From Candidatus Dadabacteria bacterium (lineage in GTDB: Bacteria; J088), in assembly GCA_003695505.1 (NCBI GenBank), contig RFIY01000331.1:1-14911 (forward strand): DNA of 14,911 nt. The letters run 5' to 3'. The notes under the pieces are model-generated. The model was not told the origin of the DNA. It saw only the letters and a list, made by a program, of their open reading frames with translations, and ran no database searches. Both the position numbers and the translations under genes were made by a program. Below, one piece after another: positions 1-6,623 of the stretch. Numbering within the stretch: the stretch's first letter is position 1; the number at the start of each line of letters is the position of its first letter.

Positions 1-440
1 ATGCTGCGCGCCGCCGGCCCCTCTCCGACCATCAGATCGATCTCGAAATCCTCCAGCGCCGGATAGAGCATTTCCTCTACTGCCGGTCCCATGCGGTGGA
101 TCTCGTCGATAAACAGTACCGTACCCGGCGCCAGCCGCGCCAGGATTGCAGCCAGATCGCGTGGACGTTCCAGAATCGGCCCGCTCGTCTTTTCGAACGG
201 CGCATTCATCTCCGCGGCCACGATTGCCGCGAGTGTCGTCTTGCCCAGACCAGGCGGACCGCACAACAGCAAATGATCCAGCGGCTCACCCCGCTTGACG
301 GCGGCCTGCGTCGCAACGCGCAGGTTATCTACCGTCTGCCGCTGCCCGGTAAACTCATCGAACGACAGGGGTCGGTGGGCACGCTCGAAGCTCTCGGCCT
401 CGTGTTCCCATTCCAGTTCCTGGTCCGGCGGTGTATACAT
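1..440 (-). CDS. ruvB: Holliday junction branch migration ATPase RuvB (N-terminal part, cut by window edge)
   Basis: RuvB is the hexameric AAA+ motor that, loaded by RuvA, drives branch migration of Holliday junctions. The 146 visible residues begin [14 protein letters not shown]. They include the family motif [11 protein letters not shown] (residues 23-33), Walker [10 protein letters not shown] (61-69), Walker B with FIDEIHR (110-116), and the block [21 protein letters not shown] (121-141). The usual protein is about 340 residues, so more than half lies beyond position 1. The ATG at 440 follows the ruvA stop by four bases, so it is the last visible gene of yebC-ruvC-ruvA-ruvB and probably shares its transcript. 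Identification is secure; the C-terminal winged-helix domain is not visible. Confidence 0.97.
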   Translation of the reverse strand, partial: MYTPPDQELEWEHEAESFERAHRPLSFDEFTGQRQTVDNLRVATQAAVKRGEPLDHLLLCGPPGLGKTTLAAIVAAEMNAPFEKTSGPILERPRDLAAILARLAPGTVLFIDEIHRMGPAVEEMLYPALEDFEIDLMVGEGPAARS

Positions 441-444
441 TGCG

Positions 445-1026
445 TCAGGCCTGCTCCGTCAGTACAAAGCGGATGATCTCTTCGACGTCGCTGTCGGTCA
501 GGCCGCTCTGTATCGCGCGCCTCACCCCTTCCCTGGCCTCGCCTAAAGCATAGCCCAAACCCGCCAACGCCTGCACGGCCGCTTCCATCGGCGACTGTTC
601 CGCAACGGGTCCCGCAGCGGTCGGCACCTGGTCGATCCGGTCGCGCAATTCCACGACGATCAGCTCCGCGGTCCGCTTTCCGATCCCCGGTACAGCCGTC
701 AGCGCACGTACATCCTCATTGACAACCGCTGCGAGAAGCTCCGCAGGGCGAAAGACATCCAGCATGGCGAGTGCCGTCTTTGCACCGACTTTCGGTACCT
801 TTTGCACGAAACGGAACAAATCTCGGGATTCACGATCGAAAAATCCGTACAACTCCCAGCCCTGCTCACGCACAGCCAGGTGTGTCCATACATGCAACCG
901 CTCGCCAACGACCGCCTTGCCACGAACCTGCCCTGGCACCGCAACTTCGTACCCAACCTCGCCGCACAACAACGTCAACGACGTTTCACCCACGGCAAGC
1001 ACGGTTCCCTGAAGATAGCCGATCAC
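445..1026 (-). CDS. ruvA: Holliday junction branch migration complex subunit RuvA
   Basis: RuvA is the DNA-binding tetramer that holds the four-way junction and loads RuvB. From GTG at 1026 the protein is 193 residues, beginning MIGYLQGTV like other RuvAs. It has an N-terminal OB fold (about 1-62), helix-hairpin-helix motifs VPKVGAKTA (77-85) and [10 protein letters not shown] (112-121), and a C-terminal RuvB-contacting domain (about 145-193) after a short linker. An ATG lies three codons upstream at 1035, but the Shine-Dalgarno sequence GGGAGG (1036-1041) abuts it directly, whereas it is nine bases from the GTG. The GTG also gives a four-base GTGA overlap with the ruvC stop, the pattern of translational coupling. 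I therefore prefer the GTG. Confidence 0.96.
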   Translation of the reverse strand: MIGYLQGTVLAVGETSLTLLCGEVGYEVAVPGQVRGKAVVGERLHVWTHLAVREQGWELYGFFDRESRDLFRFVQKVPKVGAKTALAMLDVFRPAELLAAVVNEDVRALTAVPGIGKRTAELIVVELRDRIDQVPTAAGPVAEQSPMEAAVQALAGLGYALGEAREGVRRAIQSGLTDSDVEEIIRFVLTEQA

Positions 1027-1520
1027 CGGCTCCATCCTCCCGCACGGTCGAGCACCGCACCGATCAACGCATGCGTCATGGCCACGGCGAGTGCATCCGC
1101 CGCGTCTTCTGGTGGCTGTTCCGGAAGATCGAGCTGCATCCGCACCATCGAGCGAACTTCATCCTTTCCGGCCCGGCCATGTCCGGCGACAGTCTGTTTG
1201 ATTCTCGCGGGTGCGTAGCTGCGAGCCTCGAGCTGTCGTCGTCCCACCGTCGCCAGCGCAACACCTCGCGCATGTCCGAGCAATAGCGCACTGCGCACGT
1301 TGCGCCGAACAAAAATATCCTCGATGGCGACAATCTCCGGTTTCCAGGTCTCGATCACTGCGTCAAGCTCGTCCTGTAACGACAACAGCCGCTCGACGAG
1401 TTCGGATCCACGTAGTGAAATCTGTTTCCACGTCACCGCCCGGATCTTCTGCACGCTGGCATAGTCGATGACGCCGATGCCGATCTTTCTCGATCCGGGG
1501 TCGATGCCCAGTACCCGCAT
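1023..1520 (-). CDS. ruvC: Crossover junction endodeoxyribonuclease RuvC
   Basis: RuvC is the dimeric, metal-dependent resolvase that nicks Holliday junctions symmetrically. The 165-residue protein begins MRVLGIDPGSRKIGIG and has an RNase H-like fold. All four acidic catalytic residues expected for the family are visible: D7 (GIDPG), E67 (IVAIEDIF), and D139 and D142 (EDAADALAVA). Length matches the family. The ATG at 1520 shares one base with the yebC stop (TGATG), and GGAAG lies seven bases upstream. The reading frame stays open for 16 more codons upstream, but that stretch overlaps the end of yebC and lacks family similarity. The 3' end overlaps the ruvA start by four bases. Confidence 0.97.
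   Translation of the reverse strand: MRVLGIDPGSRKIGIGVIDYASVQKIRAVTWKQISLRGSELVERLLSLQDELDAVIETWKPEIVAIEDIFVRRNVRSALLLGHARGVALATVGRRQLEARSYAPARIKQTVAGHGRAGKDEVRSMVRMQLDLPEQPPEDAADALAVAMTHALIGAVLDRAGGWSR
1036..1041 (-). promoter_or_regulatory. Shine-Dalgarno site that decides the ruvA start
   Basis: GGGAGG read on the minus strand ends directly at the ATG of 1035 but is nine bases from the GTG at 1026. Correct spacing and the GTGA overlap with ruvC both favour the GTG. Confidence 0.7.
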
Positions 1521-2278
1521 CACATCGCTTCCGCGATTCGCTCGAGCTCCTCGTCGTCGATCGCGCAATTGTCGTACACTTCCTGAACGTCGTCCAGGTT
1601 CTCCACCGCATCGAGGAACCGGATCACCTGTTGCGCCTCTTTCCCGCTCACCTCGATCTCATTGCTCGCCTCGTACCGCAACCCCGCGTCGACCACCTCC
1701 GCGCCTGCATCGATGACCTTCTGCCGTACCGCACCGAGATCGCTGTCTGCGGTGACCAGTTCCCACGTTCCGTCCTCTTCTCCGGGACGCACGTCTTCGG
1801 CGCCGGCCTCGATCGCCAGCTCCGTCATCGCATCTTCGTCGCGATCATCTCGAACCGTGATCACACCGACGCGGTTGAAGTTCCATGCCACGGATCCACT
1901 TTCGCCAAGTGATCCGCCTGCCTTGCTGAAGGCATGCCGAAGCTCACTGACCGTTCGATTTCGATTGTCTGTCAGACAGTAGACCATCACCGCGACACCG
2001 GCCGGTCCGTAGCCTTCGTACCAGATCTCTTCGATCTCCTGGCCGTCGAGCAACCCGGCGCCCCGCTTGATGGCGCGCTGGATATTCTCATTGGGCATAT
2101 TCTCGGCCATCGCACGATCGACGGCCTGCCGAAGTGCCGCGTTGTACTGTGGATCCGGCCCGCCCTCGCGGGCTGCAACCTGAATCTCACGCCCGAGGCG
2201 CGTGAAGACCTTTCCCTTCTTCTTGTCTTCTTTCGCCTTCTTGTGCTTGATCTTGCTCCACTTGTTGTGGCCAGCCAT
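1520..2278 (-). CDS. yebC: YebC/TACO1-family protein
   Basis: This 252-residue protein belongs to the YebC/PmpR/TACO1 family. Members have been described as DNA-binding transcription regulators and, more recently, as factors that help ribosomes through difficult peptide stretches; the sequence does not decide between these. The N terminus MAGHNKWSKIKHKKAKEDKKKGK is diagnostic. Further family blocks are IQVAAREGGPDP (33-44), MPNENIQRAIKRGAG (about 60-74), and the acidic C-terminal region. Length is typical. The start has an A/G-rich ribosome site, GGGAGAAAAGAG, just upstream. It is the first gene of yebC-ruvC-ruvA-ruvB, a common arrangement, and is divergent from dnaA. The operon promoter must lie between the two genes. 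Confidence 0.96.
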   Translation of the reverse strand: MAGHNKWSKIKHKKAKEDKKKGKVFTRLGREIQVAAREGGPDPQYNAALRQAVDRAMAENMPNENIQRAIKRGAGLLDGQEIEEIWYEGYGPAGVAVMVYCLTDNRNRTVSELRHAFSKAGGSLGESGSVAWNFNRVGVITVRDDRDEDAMTELAIEAGAEDVRPGEEDGTWELVTADSDLGAVRQKVIDAGAEVVDAGLRYEASNEIEVSGKEAQQVIRFLDAVENLDDVQEVYDNCAIDDEELERIAEAM

Positions 2279-2386
2279 TGCTCTTTTCTCCCGCGGACAT
2301 GTCGCAGACAGAGCCCAAAAATCCGGGCTGCTAAGGTGCTACCATCGTATCACTTTTTTCGACCCATTCCCAGACACCGATCGCCG

Positions 2387-2415
2387 TTGAAGCATTCGCG
2401 TATTTTGACTATCAT
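2387..2415 (+). promoter_or_regulatory. Putative sigma70 promoter for dnaA
   Basis: TTGAAG (2387-2392) and TATCAT (2410-2415) are separated by exactly 17 bases. They match the -35 consensus at four of six and the -10 consensus at five of six positions. Transcription would start near 2422. That gives a leader of about 100 bases to the GTG at 2522, or about 16 bases to the ATG at 2438. This is a sequence match only. Confidence 0.45.
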
Positions 2416-2449
2416 ATCGCCTCACGACCTGCGGTTGATGCGCTCACAC

Positions 2450-2469
2450 TTTTCCACAATTGTGGAAAA
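2450..2469. promoter_or_regulatory. Perfect palindrome of two DnaA-box-like sequences in the dnaA leader
   Basis: TTTTCCACAATTGTGGAAAA is a perfect 20-bp palindrome. It consists of two inverted TTTTCCACA elements, each one mismatch from the TTATCCACA DnaA-box consensus, separated by AT. It lies about 30 to 50 bases downstream of the predicted dnaA transcription start. An autoregulatory DnaA operator is the natural reading, by inference from the known self-repression of dnaA in other bacteria. Confidence 0.6.
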
Positions 2470-2521
2470 CTCTGGGGAAATCGCGGGCCTGAAGGATGAT
2501 CGACAACCCTCCAGTCAGACA

Positions 2522-3880
2522 GTGAACGTGACCGATTCCGCGCAACCACAACTCTGGAATTCTCTGCTGAGCCACCTTGAAGAGGCCCTGCAACCAGAAG
2601 AATACGCGCTCTGGATTCAACCTCTTCAACCGGTCCAGGTCACGGCCAAGGAAATTGTCGCTGGTGTACCGAACCGTTTCTTCGAACAGTGGATTCGCGA
2701 CAACTTCTCTGGTCTGTTCCAGCGGGCCGAACAGGAGTTCGGCGTACCGATCCGGTTCGAGACGTTGCCCGAAGCTGTCACGACCCCGAGCACCACGACC
2801 GGGCCGGCACCGGCGACGGATCCCGTGCCGACGGCTACGGCCAGCAGCCTCCATCCGGATCTCAACTTTCGCTATACCTTTGAGGCATTCGTACCCGGGA
2901 GCTCAAATCAGTTCGCGCATGCGTCCTGCCTCGCCGTCAGCGAACATCCCGGCGCTCGCTATAATCCCCTGTTCCTGTACGGCGGCGTCGGCCTTGGCAA
3001 GACCCACCTGCTGCACGCTACCGGTCACGCCATTTTTTCCGCAAACAACAATGTACGCGTTCTTTACCTGAGTTCCGAGCAGTTCATGAATGAGGTCGTC
3101 AACGCGATCCGCTTCGAGCGAATCGATGAGCTGCGCCACCGCTTTCGCAACCAGTGCGACCTGTTATTGATCGATGACATTCAGTTTCTGTCCGGAAAAG
3201 AACGGACGCAAATCGAATTTTTCCATATCTTCAATGCCCTCTATGAACGTGGCAAACAGATCGTCCTGACCAGCGATTGCGTTCCGCGAGAGATTCCCGC
3301 GCTGGAAGAACGCCTGCGTAGTCGCTTCGAGTGCGGCCTGATCGCCGACATCCAGCCGCCCGAGTTCGAGCATCGCCTGGCGATCCTGCGCAAGAAGGCA
3401 GCCGATCTCGGTTTGCGGATACCCGACGACGTATTGACGTTTCTCGCCACTTATATTCAGTCGAACGTCCGCGAACTCGAAGGCGCACTGACACGTCTGT
3501 CCGCCAAAGCGAGCTTCGAAGGACGTCCGGTCGATGTCGATTTTGCCCGTCGTGTTCTCGGCGACCTGATCGAACTGACGACCCCCGGGGTCAGCGCCGA
3601 CCGTATCCTCAAGGTCGTCGCCGAACTACATCACCTGCGCGTCTCCGACCTTCGTGGCCGCAGCCGCAAGAAAAACATCGCGCGGCCCCGGCAAATCGCG
3701 ATGTATCTCTGCAGGCAGCTTACAGACCTTTCGCTCCCGGAAATCGGGCAGCGATTTGGCGGCAAGGATCACACGACAGTCCTGCACAGTGTTCGCAAAA
3801 TCGAGCAACTCCGTCAGGAAGATCCTGAGCTCGACACCCTCATCCAGGGTTTATCGCGCACCCTCGGTCGTCCTTCCTGA
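2522..3880 (+). CDS. dnaA: Chromosomal replication initiator protein DnaA
   Basis: DnaA is the AAA+ ATPase that binds DnaA boxes and melts the origin. Counting from GTG 2522 there are 452 residues. Domain I spans about 9-80 (LWNSLLSHLEEAL, EYALWIQPLQ). A T/P/A-rich linker spans about 85-112. The AAA+ core follows, with GGVGLGKTHLL (154-164), LLLIDDIQFL (214-223) and EERLRSRF (262-269). Domain IV has NVRELEGAL (315-323) and the box-binding signature GGKDHTTVLHSV (413-424). The start is uncertain. An in-frame ATG at 2438 would add 28 residues, but its codons run through the DnaA-box palindrome and neither start has a good Shine-Dalgarno site. GTG 2528 is also possible. I favour 2522/2528 because they give an N terminus of family-like length. 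The GLIADIQPP block resembles deltaproteobacterial DnaA. Confidence 0.95.
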   Translation: MNVTDSAQPQLWNSLLSHLEEALQPEEYALWIQPLQPVQVTAKEIVAGVPNRFFEQWIRDNFSGLFQRAEQEFGVPIRFETLPEAVTTPSTTTGPAPATDPVPTATASSLHPDLNFRYTFEAFVPGSSNQFAHASCLAVSEHPGARYNPLFLYGGVGLGKTHLLHATGHAIFSANNNVRVLYLSSEQFMNEVVNAIRFERIDELRHRFRNQCDLLLIDDIQFLSGKERTQIEFFHIFNALYERGKQIVLTSDCVPREIPALEERLRSRFECGLIADIQPPEFEHRLAILRKKAADLGLRIPDDVLTFLATYIQSNVRELEGALTRLSAKASFEGRPVDVDFARRVLGDLIELTTPGVSADRILKVVAELHHLRVSDLRGRSRKKNIARPRQIAMYLCRQLTDLSLPEIGQRFGGKDHTTVLHSVRKIEQLRQEDPELDTLIQGLSRTLGRPS

Positions 3881-3981
3881 TCCCTTCCCCAACCCCGCTC
3901 CATCCGGGCAACATCCGCCTTGCTCGATCGTCGACCTGTCCATCACCGCCTCCGTGCACCCGCCGCAGGCTGTCAACAACC

Positions 3982-3990
3982 CGTGGAAAA
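3982..3990 (-). promoter_or_regulatory. DnaA-box-like 9-mer
   Basis: TTTTCCACG on the minus strand, two mismatches from TTATCCACA. It is the most dnaA-proximal box-like site in the gap. Confidence 0.4.
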
Positions 3991-4010
3991 CCTGCTGAAG
4001 ACGCCACCGT

Positions 4011-4019
4011 TTTTCCACC
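4011..4019 (+). promoter_or_regulatory. DnaA-box-like 9-mer
   Basis: TTTTCCACC, two mismatches from TTATCCACA. It faces the minus-strand site at 3982-3990. Confidence 0.35.
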
Positions 4020-4105
4020 CACCGAAACACTTCCACACAGGTCCGCCTGGCACCATCCTTATGCCTGCGGAAAACCAGCGAATGTGTCCGCAGCTTTTCC
4101 AAGTA

Positions 4106-4114
4106 CTATCCACA
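4106..4114 (+). promoter_or_regulatory. DnaA box
   Basis: CTATCCACA differs from the TTATCCACA consensus only at the first base. It directly precedes the AT-rich patch at about 4120-4158. Confidence 0.55.
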
Positions 4115-4170
4115 ACCGGAATTTACAATTTATCCTTATGTCATAACGGCTTAATTGGATTCCGTGTATT

Positions 4171-4179
4171 TTTTCCACA
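4171..4179 (+). promoter_or_regulatory. DnaA box
   Basis: TTTTCCACA, one mismatch from consensus and identical to both arms of the palindrome at 2450-2469. It sits between the two AT-rich patches. Confidence 0.55.
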
Positions 4180-4233
4180 GCCCTTTCTCCGTCACTTCAT
4201 GTTTGATTATATTCCGTTAGAAAAAGATCATGA

Positions 4234-4289
4234 CGAGGTACGATTCATCGTACAGACCTGCCGTTGCCACCCGATTCATGCGTACCTCG
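4234..4289. repeat. Nested inverted and direct repeats upstream of dnaN
   Basis: Three relations overlap here. CGAGGTACG (4234-4242) and CGTACCTCG (4281-4289) form a perfect 9-bp inverted repeat. GTACGATTCATCGTAC (4238-4253) is itself a dyad with 7-bp arms. CGATTCATCGTAC (4241-4253) recurs as CGATTCATGCGTAC (4272-4285) with one extra base. The distal copy covers the place where the -35 of the dnaN promoter would be, so an operator is plausible. The binding protein is unknown. Confidence 0.5.
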
Positions 4290-4300
4290 GCGTCGATGAC

Positions 4301-4306
4301 TATAAT
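4301..4306 (+). promoter_or_regulatory. Putative -10 element of a dnaN promoter
   Basis: TATAAT is a perfect -10 hexamer 62 bases before the dnaN ATG. No convincing -35 lies 16-18 bases upstream, so an activator or the adjacent repeats may matter. Transcription would start near 4313. Confidence 0.4.
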
Positions 4307-4368
4307 GGTTCCAGGCACGCATCGACGTGCACCCTGCATACCATCCCGGCGACCGGAGCGGAACCCCG

Positions 4369-5505
4369 ATGACCTGCCTGTTTGAAGTCGATCGCACAGT
4401 ATTCGAAAAAGCGCTGTTTGGCGTCCAGAATGTTGCGCAAAAACGCACCGCAACACCAATTTTGTCCAATACGCGCATCGATGCCGAAACGGGCCGTCTG
4501 CGGCTCTATGCAACCGATTACGACGTTGGCATCACCCAGTGGATCGACGCTGACGTGCAGAATGTCGGCAGTGCGGCGCTCCCGGCGCGCATGCTCTACG
4601 AAATCGTCAAGCGTGGCACTGGGGATCTCGTGCGCATCGAAGTCGACGATCAGCATCAGGCCGTCATTCAGACCGGACCGCGCGCACGCTACAAACTCGT
4701 CGGCATGGAACCGGCTGATTTTCCGGAACCGCCGCCGGTCACCACATCGGCGCGCCTCGAACTCGATCGTGAACTGTTCCGTCTGTGGATTCGCAAGACC
4801 TTGTTTGCCGCCGGTACCGACGACAGCCGGGCCGCGCTGGCCGGGGTCTTTGTCGAACCGTCGGAGCAGGATGACCTTCGACTGGTCGCGACCGATACGC
4901 ACCGGCTGGCAATGGTTGAATTGCCGGGGATCGAGGGCGCGAGCGCGCTACCTGCGGAGGGTGTGATTCTGCCGCGCAAGGCGCTCGGCGAACTGCTGGC
5001 GATCTCGGAAGGCGATGGCACGATCGAACTTGGTGTTCAGGTTCAGGAAGGTGGACAGCAGCAGTACATCCAGGCGCGCTGGGATCAGACCGAGCTACTG
5101 TTCAGGACGGTCGACGGTCGCTTTCCGAGCTACCGGGCGGTCATTCCCGAGGAGACACGTCAGACGGCCGTGATCGATCGGAGCGATTTCATTGCTGCGA
5201 TCGAGCGTGTCAGTCTCGTGATTACCGAGCGGTTTCGTGCCGTGTCCTTGCGTTTTTCAGCGGATACGCTGACGGTGCAGGCACGAAATCCCGAGATGGG
5301 GGAAGGCGAAGAGCAGCTCGACTGCTCGTTCGACGGTGAGGATGGGTTCGAAGTCGGCTTCAATGCACAGTATCTGCAAGATGCGCTCAATCAGATCACG
5401 ACGGATCGCATCGAGCTGCGCATGATCGATGATATTTCACCGACACTGATTTTTGGTGAAGCCGATGAGACGTACCTGAACGTCATCATGCCGATGCGTC
5501 TCTGA
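4369..5505 (+). CDS. dnaN: DNA polymerase III beta subunit (sliding clamp)
   Basis: DnaN forms the ring-shaped dimer that tethers DNA polymerase III and many repair proteins to DNA. From ATG 4369 there are 378 residues in three repeated clamp domains. Family landmarks are QKRTATPILSN near residues 24-34, ATDYDV in domain I, VATDTHRLAMVELPG in domain II, VDGRFPSYRAVIP, and the C-terminal MPMRL that lines the peptide-binding cleft. GCGGA lies six bases before the ATG. An in-frame GTG at 4327 would add 14 residues without family support. dnaN is downstream of the putative oriC and its stop is eight bases before the proposed recF start, so the two are likely cotranscribed. Confidence 0.97.
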   Translation: MTCLFEVDRTVFEKALFGVQNVAQKRTATPILSNTRIDAETGRLRLYATDYDVGITQWIDADVQNVGSAALPARMLYEIVKRGTGDLVRIEVDDQHQAVIQTGPRARYKLVGMEPADFPEPPPVTTSARLELDRELFRLWIRKTLFAAGTDDSRAALAGVFVEPSEQDDLRLVATDTHRLAMVELPGIEGASALPAEGVILPRKALGELLAISEGDGTIELGVQVQEGGQQQYIQARWDQTELLFRTVDGRFPSYRAVIPEETRQTAVIDRSDFIAAIERVSLVITERFRAVSLRFSADTLTVQARNPEMGEGEEQLDCSFDGEDGFEVGFNAQYLQDALNQITTDRIELRMIDDISPTLIFGEADETYLNVIMPMRL

Positions 5506-5507
5506 GG
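5504..5507 (+). promoter_or_regulatory. Shine-Dalgarno site supporting a CTG start for recF
   Basis: GAGG overlaps the dnaN stop codon and stands six bases from CTG 5514. The other in-frame candidates (CTG 5547, CTG 5592, TTG 5598) have no well-spaced site. The arrangement suggests translational coupling with dnaN. Confidence 0.45.
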
Positions 5508-5513
5508 TCTCAA

Positions 5514-6620
5514 CTGACTGCGTCAACCGAGGCTGATTTTCCCGTTCTGCGCCCGGCCGTCTCGGCCGATCATCCACCGCGGATCACCGCACTGTCGTTG
5601 CATGGCTTTCGCAACTACCGGGAACCATTTGCGGCCGCATTTGAGCAGCGTATCACTGCAATCGTCGGCCTGAACGGGCGGGGAAAAACGAACCTGATCG
5701 AAGCGATCTATCTGCTTTGCCGTCTGCGGGGGTTTCGCGACGAGAGTCCGGGACGATTGCGTACCTGGGATACGCCGTCCGGCGTTGTCGCCGGTGTGTT
5801 CTCTGACTTCGATCGAGAGGTCGTCATCGGTAGCAATGGACTTGCGTTGAAACAGGATGGCGATCGCGTGCAGGATCGCCGGTCCTGGGTCCGTCAGACG
5901 CCAATTTTTGGTTATCGACCCGATGATGACCTCTTTTTTCACGTCGAACCTGAACAGCGAAGACGCTACCTCGACTGGCTCGCGGCGATGTGCTTTGCGG
6001 ACTATATTCCGACTGCAGCCGCATATCGCAGAGCGCTGCAGCAGCGCAACGCGGCGCTGCGTCAGCGGCTCTCCCGCGTCGAGCGTGAGGTCTGGGATGC
6101 TCAACTGGTCGAGGCCGGATACCGTATTCATTGCGCGCGCAAGGCCGCGGCCGCGCATCTCGGACCCGTATATGCGCAACTGTGGGAAGCGCTGGAGCGC
6201 CCCCCCGCCGAGGTCGTCTATCGATCCAATCTTCCCGAGACGGCAGAAGCGTACGCCGATGCATTGCGGGAGGCTGAGACGGCTGACCTGGAGCGGGGCT
6301 GGACATCGATCGGCGTTCATCGCGATGATCTGGTCGTCTACCGAGAAGGCCGACCTGTTCGTCAGAGCGCCAGTCAGGGGTACCGTAAGCTCACCATCAT
6401 CCTGCTGTCTCTGGCGTGTGCGCTCTGTTTGCCCGGCGCGATGTTTTATATCGACGATCTCGAAGGTGAGCTCGACGACGAGAATGAATCGCGTCTGTTT
6501 TCATTACTCCTGGGGTCGCGGACCCGCCACCTGCAGATGTTTTTTTCGGCCGTACGGACACCCGACGTGTTGTCGCGCCATGACGCCGGGCCGGACATCA
6601 ACTGGATCCGGCTCGCGTGA
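5514..6620 (+). CDS. recF: DNA replication and repair protein RecF (probable CTG start)
   Basis: RecF is an SMC-like ATPase that works with RecO and RecR to load RecA at gapped DNA. From CTG 5514 there are 368 residues. Landmarks are the N-terminal strand RITALSLHGFRNY (23-35), Walker A GLNGRGKT (52-59), HVEPEQRRRYLDW (143-155), RRALQQRNAALRQ (172-184), GVHRDDL (267-273), signature-like SASQGYRK (285-292), and Walker B/D-loop IDDLEGELDD (313-322). Length fits the family (about 360). No ATG or GTG exists in frame between the last upstream stop (5466) and the conserved strand. A TTG at 5598 would remove the first beta strand. CTG 5514 has GAGG (5504-5507) six bases upstream, overlapping the dnaN stop. 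The N-terminal 22 residues are a poorly conserved extension. Confidence 0.9.
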   Translation: MTASTEADFPVLRPAVSADHPPRITALSLHGFRNYREPFAAAFEQRITAIVGLNGRGKTNLIEAIYLLCRLRGFRDESPGRLRTWDTPSGVVAGVFSDFDREVVIGSNGLALKQDGDRVQDRRSWVRQTPIFGYRPDDDLFFHVEPEQRRRYLDWLAAMCFADYIPTAAAYRRALQQRNAALRQRLSRVEREVWDAQLVEAGYRIHCARKAAAAHLGPVYAQLWEALERPPAEVVYRSNLPETAEAYADALREAETADLERGWTSIGVHRDDLVVYREGRPVRQSASQGYRKLTIILLSLACALCLPGAMFYIDDLEGELDDENESRLFSLLLGSRTRHLQMFFSAVRTPDVLSRHDAGPDINWIRLA

Positions 6621-6623
6621 CCG

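Larger units (their letters stand above)
2279..2521. promoter_or_regulatory. Divergent control region between yebC and dnaA
   Basis: About 240 bases separate the yebC start from the preferred dnaA start. The dnaA side holds a sigma70-like promoter and a DnaA-box palindrome, listed separately. For yebC (minus strand) I see only a weak -10 candidate, TACGAT at 2344-2349, without a good -35. A small inverted repeat, AGCCC/GGGCT (2312-2316 and 2325-2329, eight-base A-rich loop), lies in the yebC leader. It is too weak to call a terminator or riboswitch. No rpmH or rnpA is present here. Confidence 0.5.
3881..4368. other. Candidate chromosomal replication origin (oriC) in the dnaA-dnaN gap
   Basis: This 488-base non-coding stretch lies between dnaA and dnaN, a classic oriC position. 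It holds several DnaA-box-like 9-mers. The best are CTATCCACA (4106-4114) and TTTTCCACA (4171-4179). Weaker ones are TTTTCCACG (3982-3990, minus strand) and TTTTCCACC (4011-4019). The sequence turns markedly AT-rich at about 4120-4158 and 4196-4226, interleaved with the boxes, as expected of an unwinding element. The first 90 bases after dnaA are GC-rich and I see nothing in them. The last 130 bases hold repeats and the dnaN promoter. Function is inferred from position and content. Confidence 0.65.

Noticed and set aside
2312-2329. AGCCC/GGGCT hairpin in the yebC leader as terminator or riboswitch
   Set aside because: A five-base-pair stem without a following T-run or conserved aptamer elements is not convincing.
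1934-2437. Long open extension of dnaA upstream, giving 648 residues
   Set aside because: It runs antisense through yebC, precedes the promoter match, and has no DnaA similarity before about 2522.
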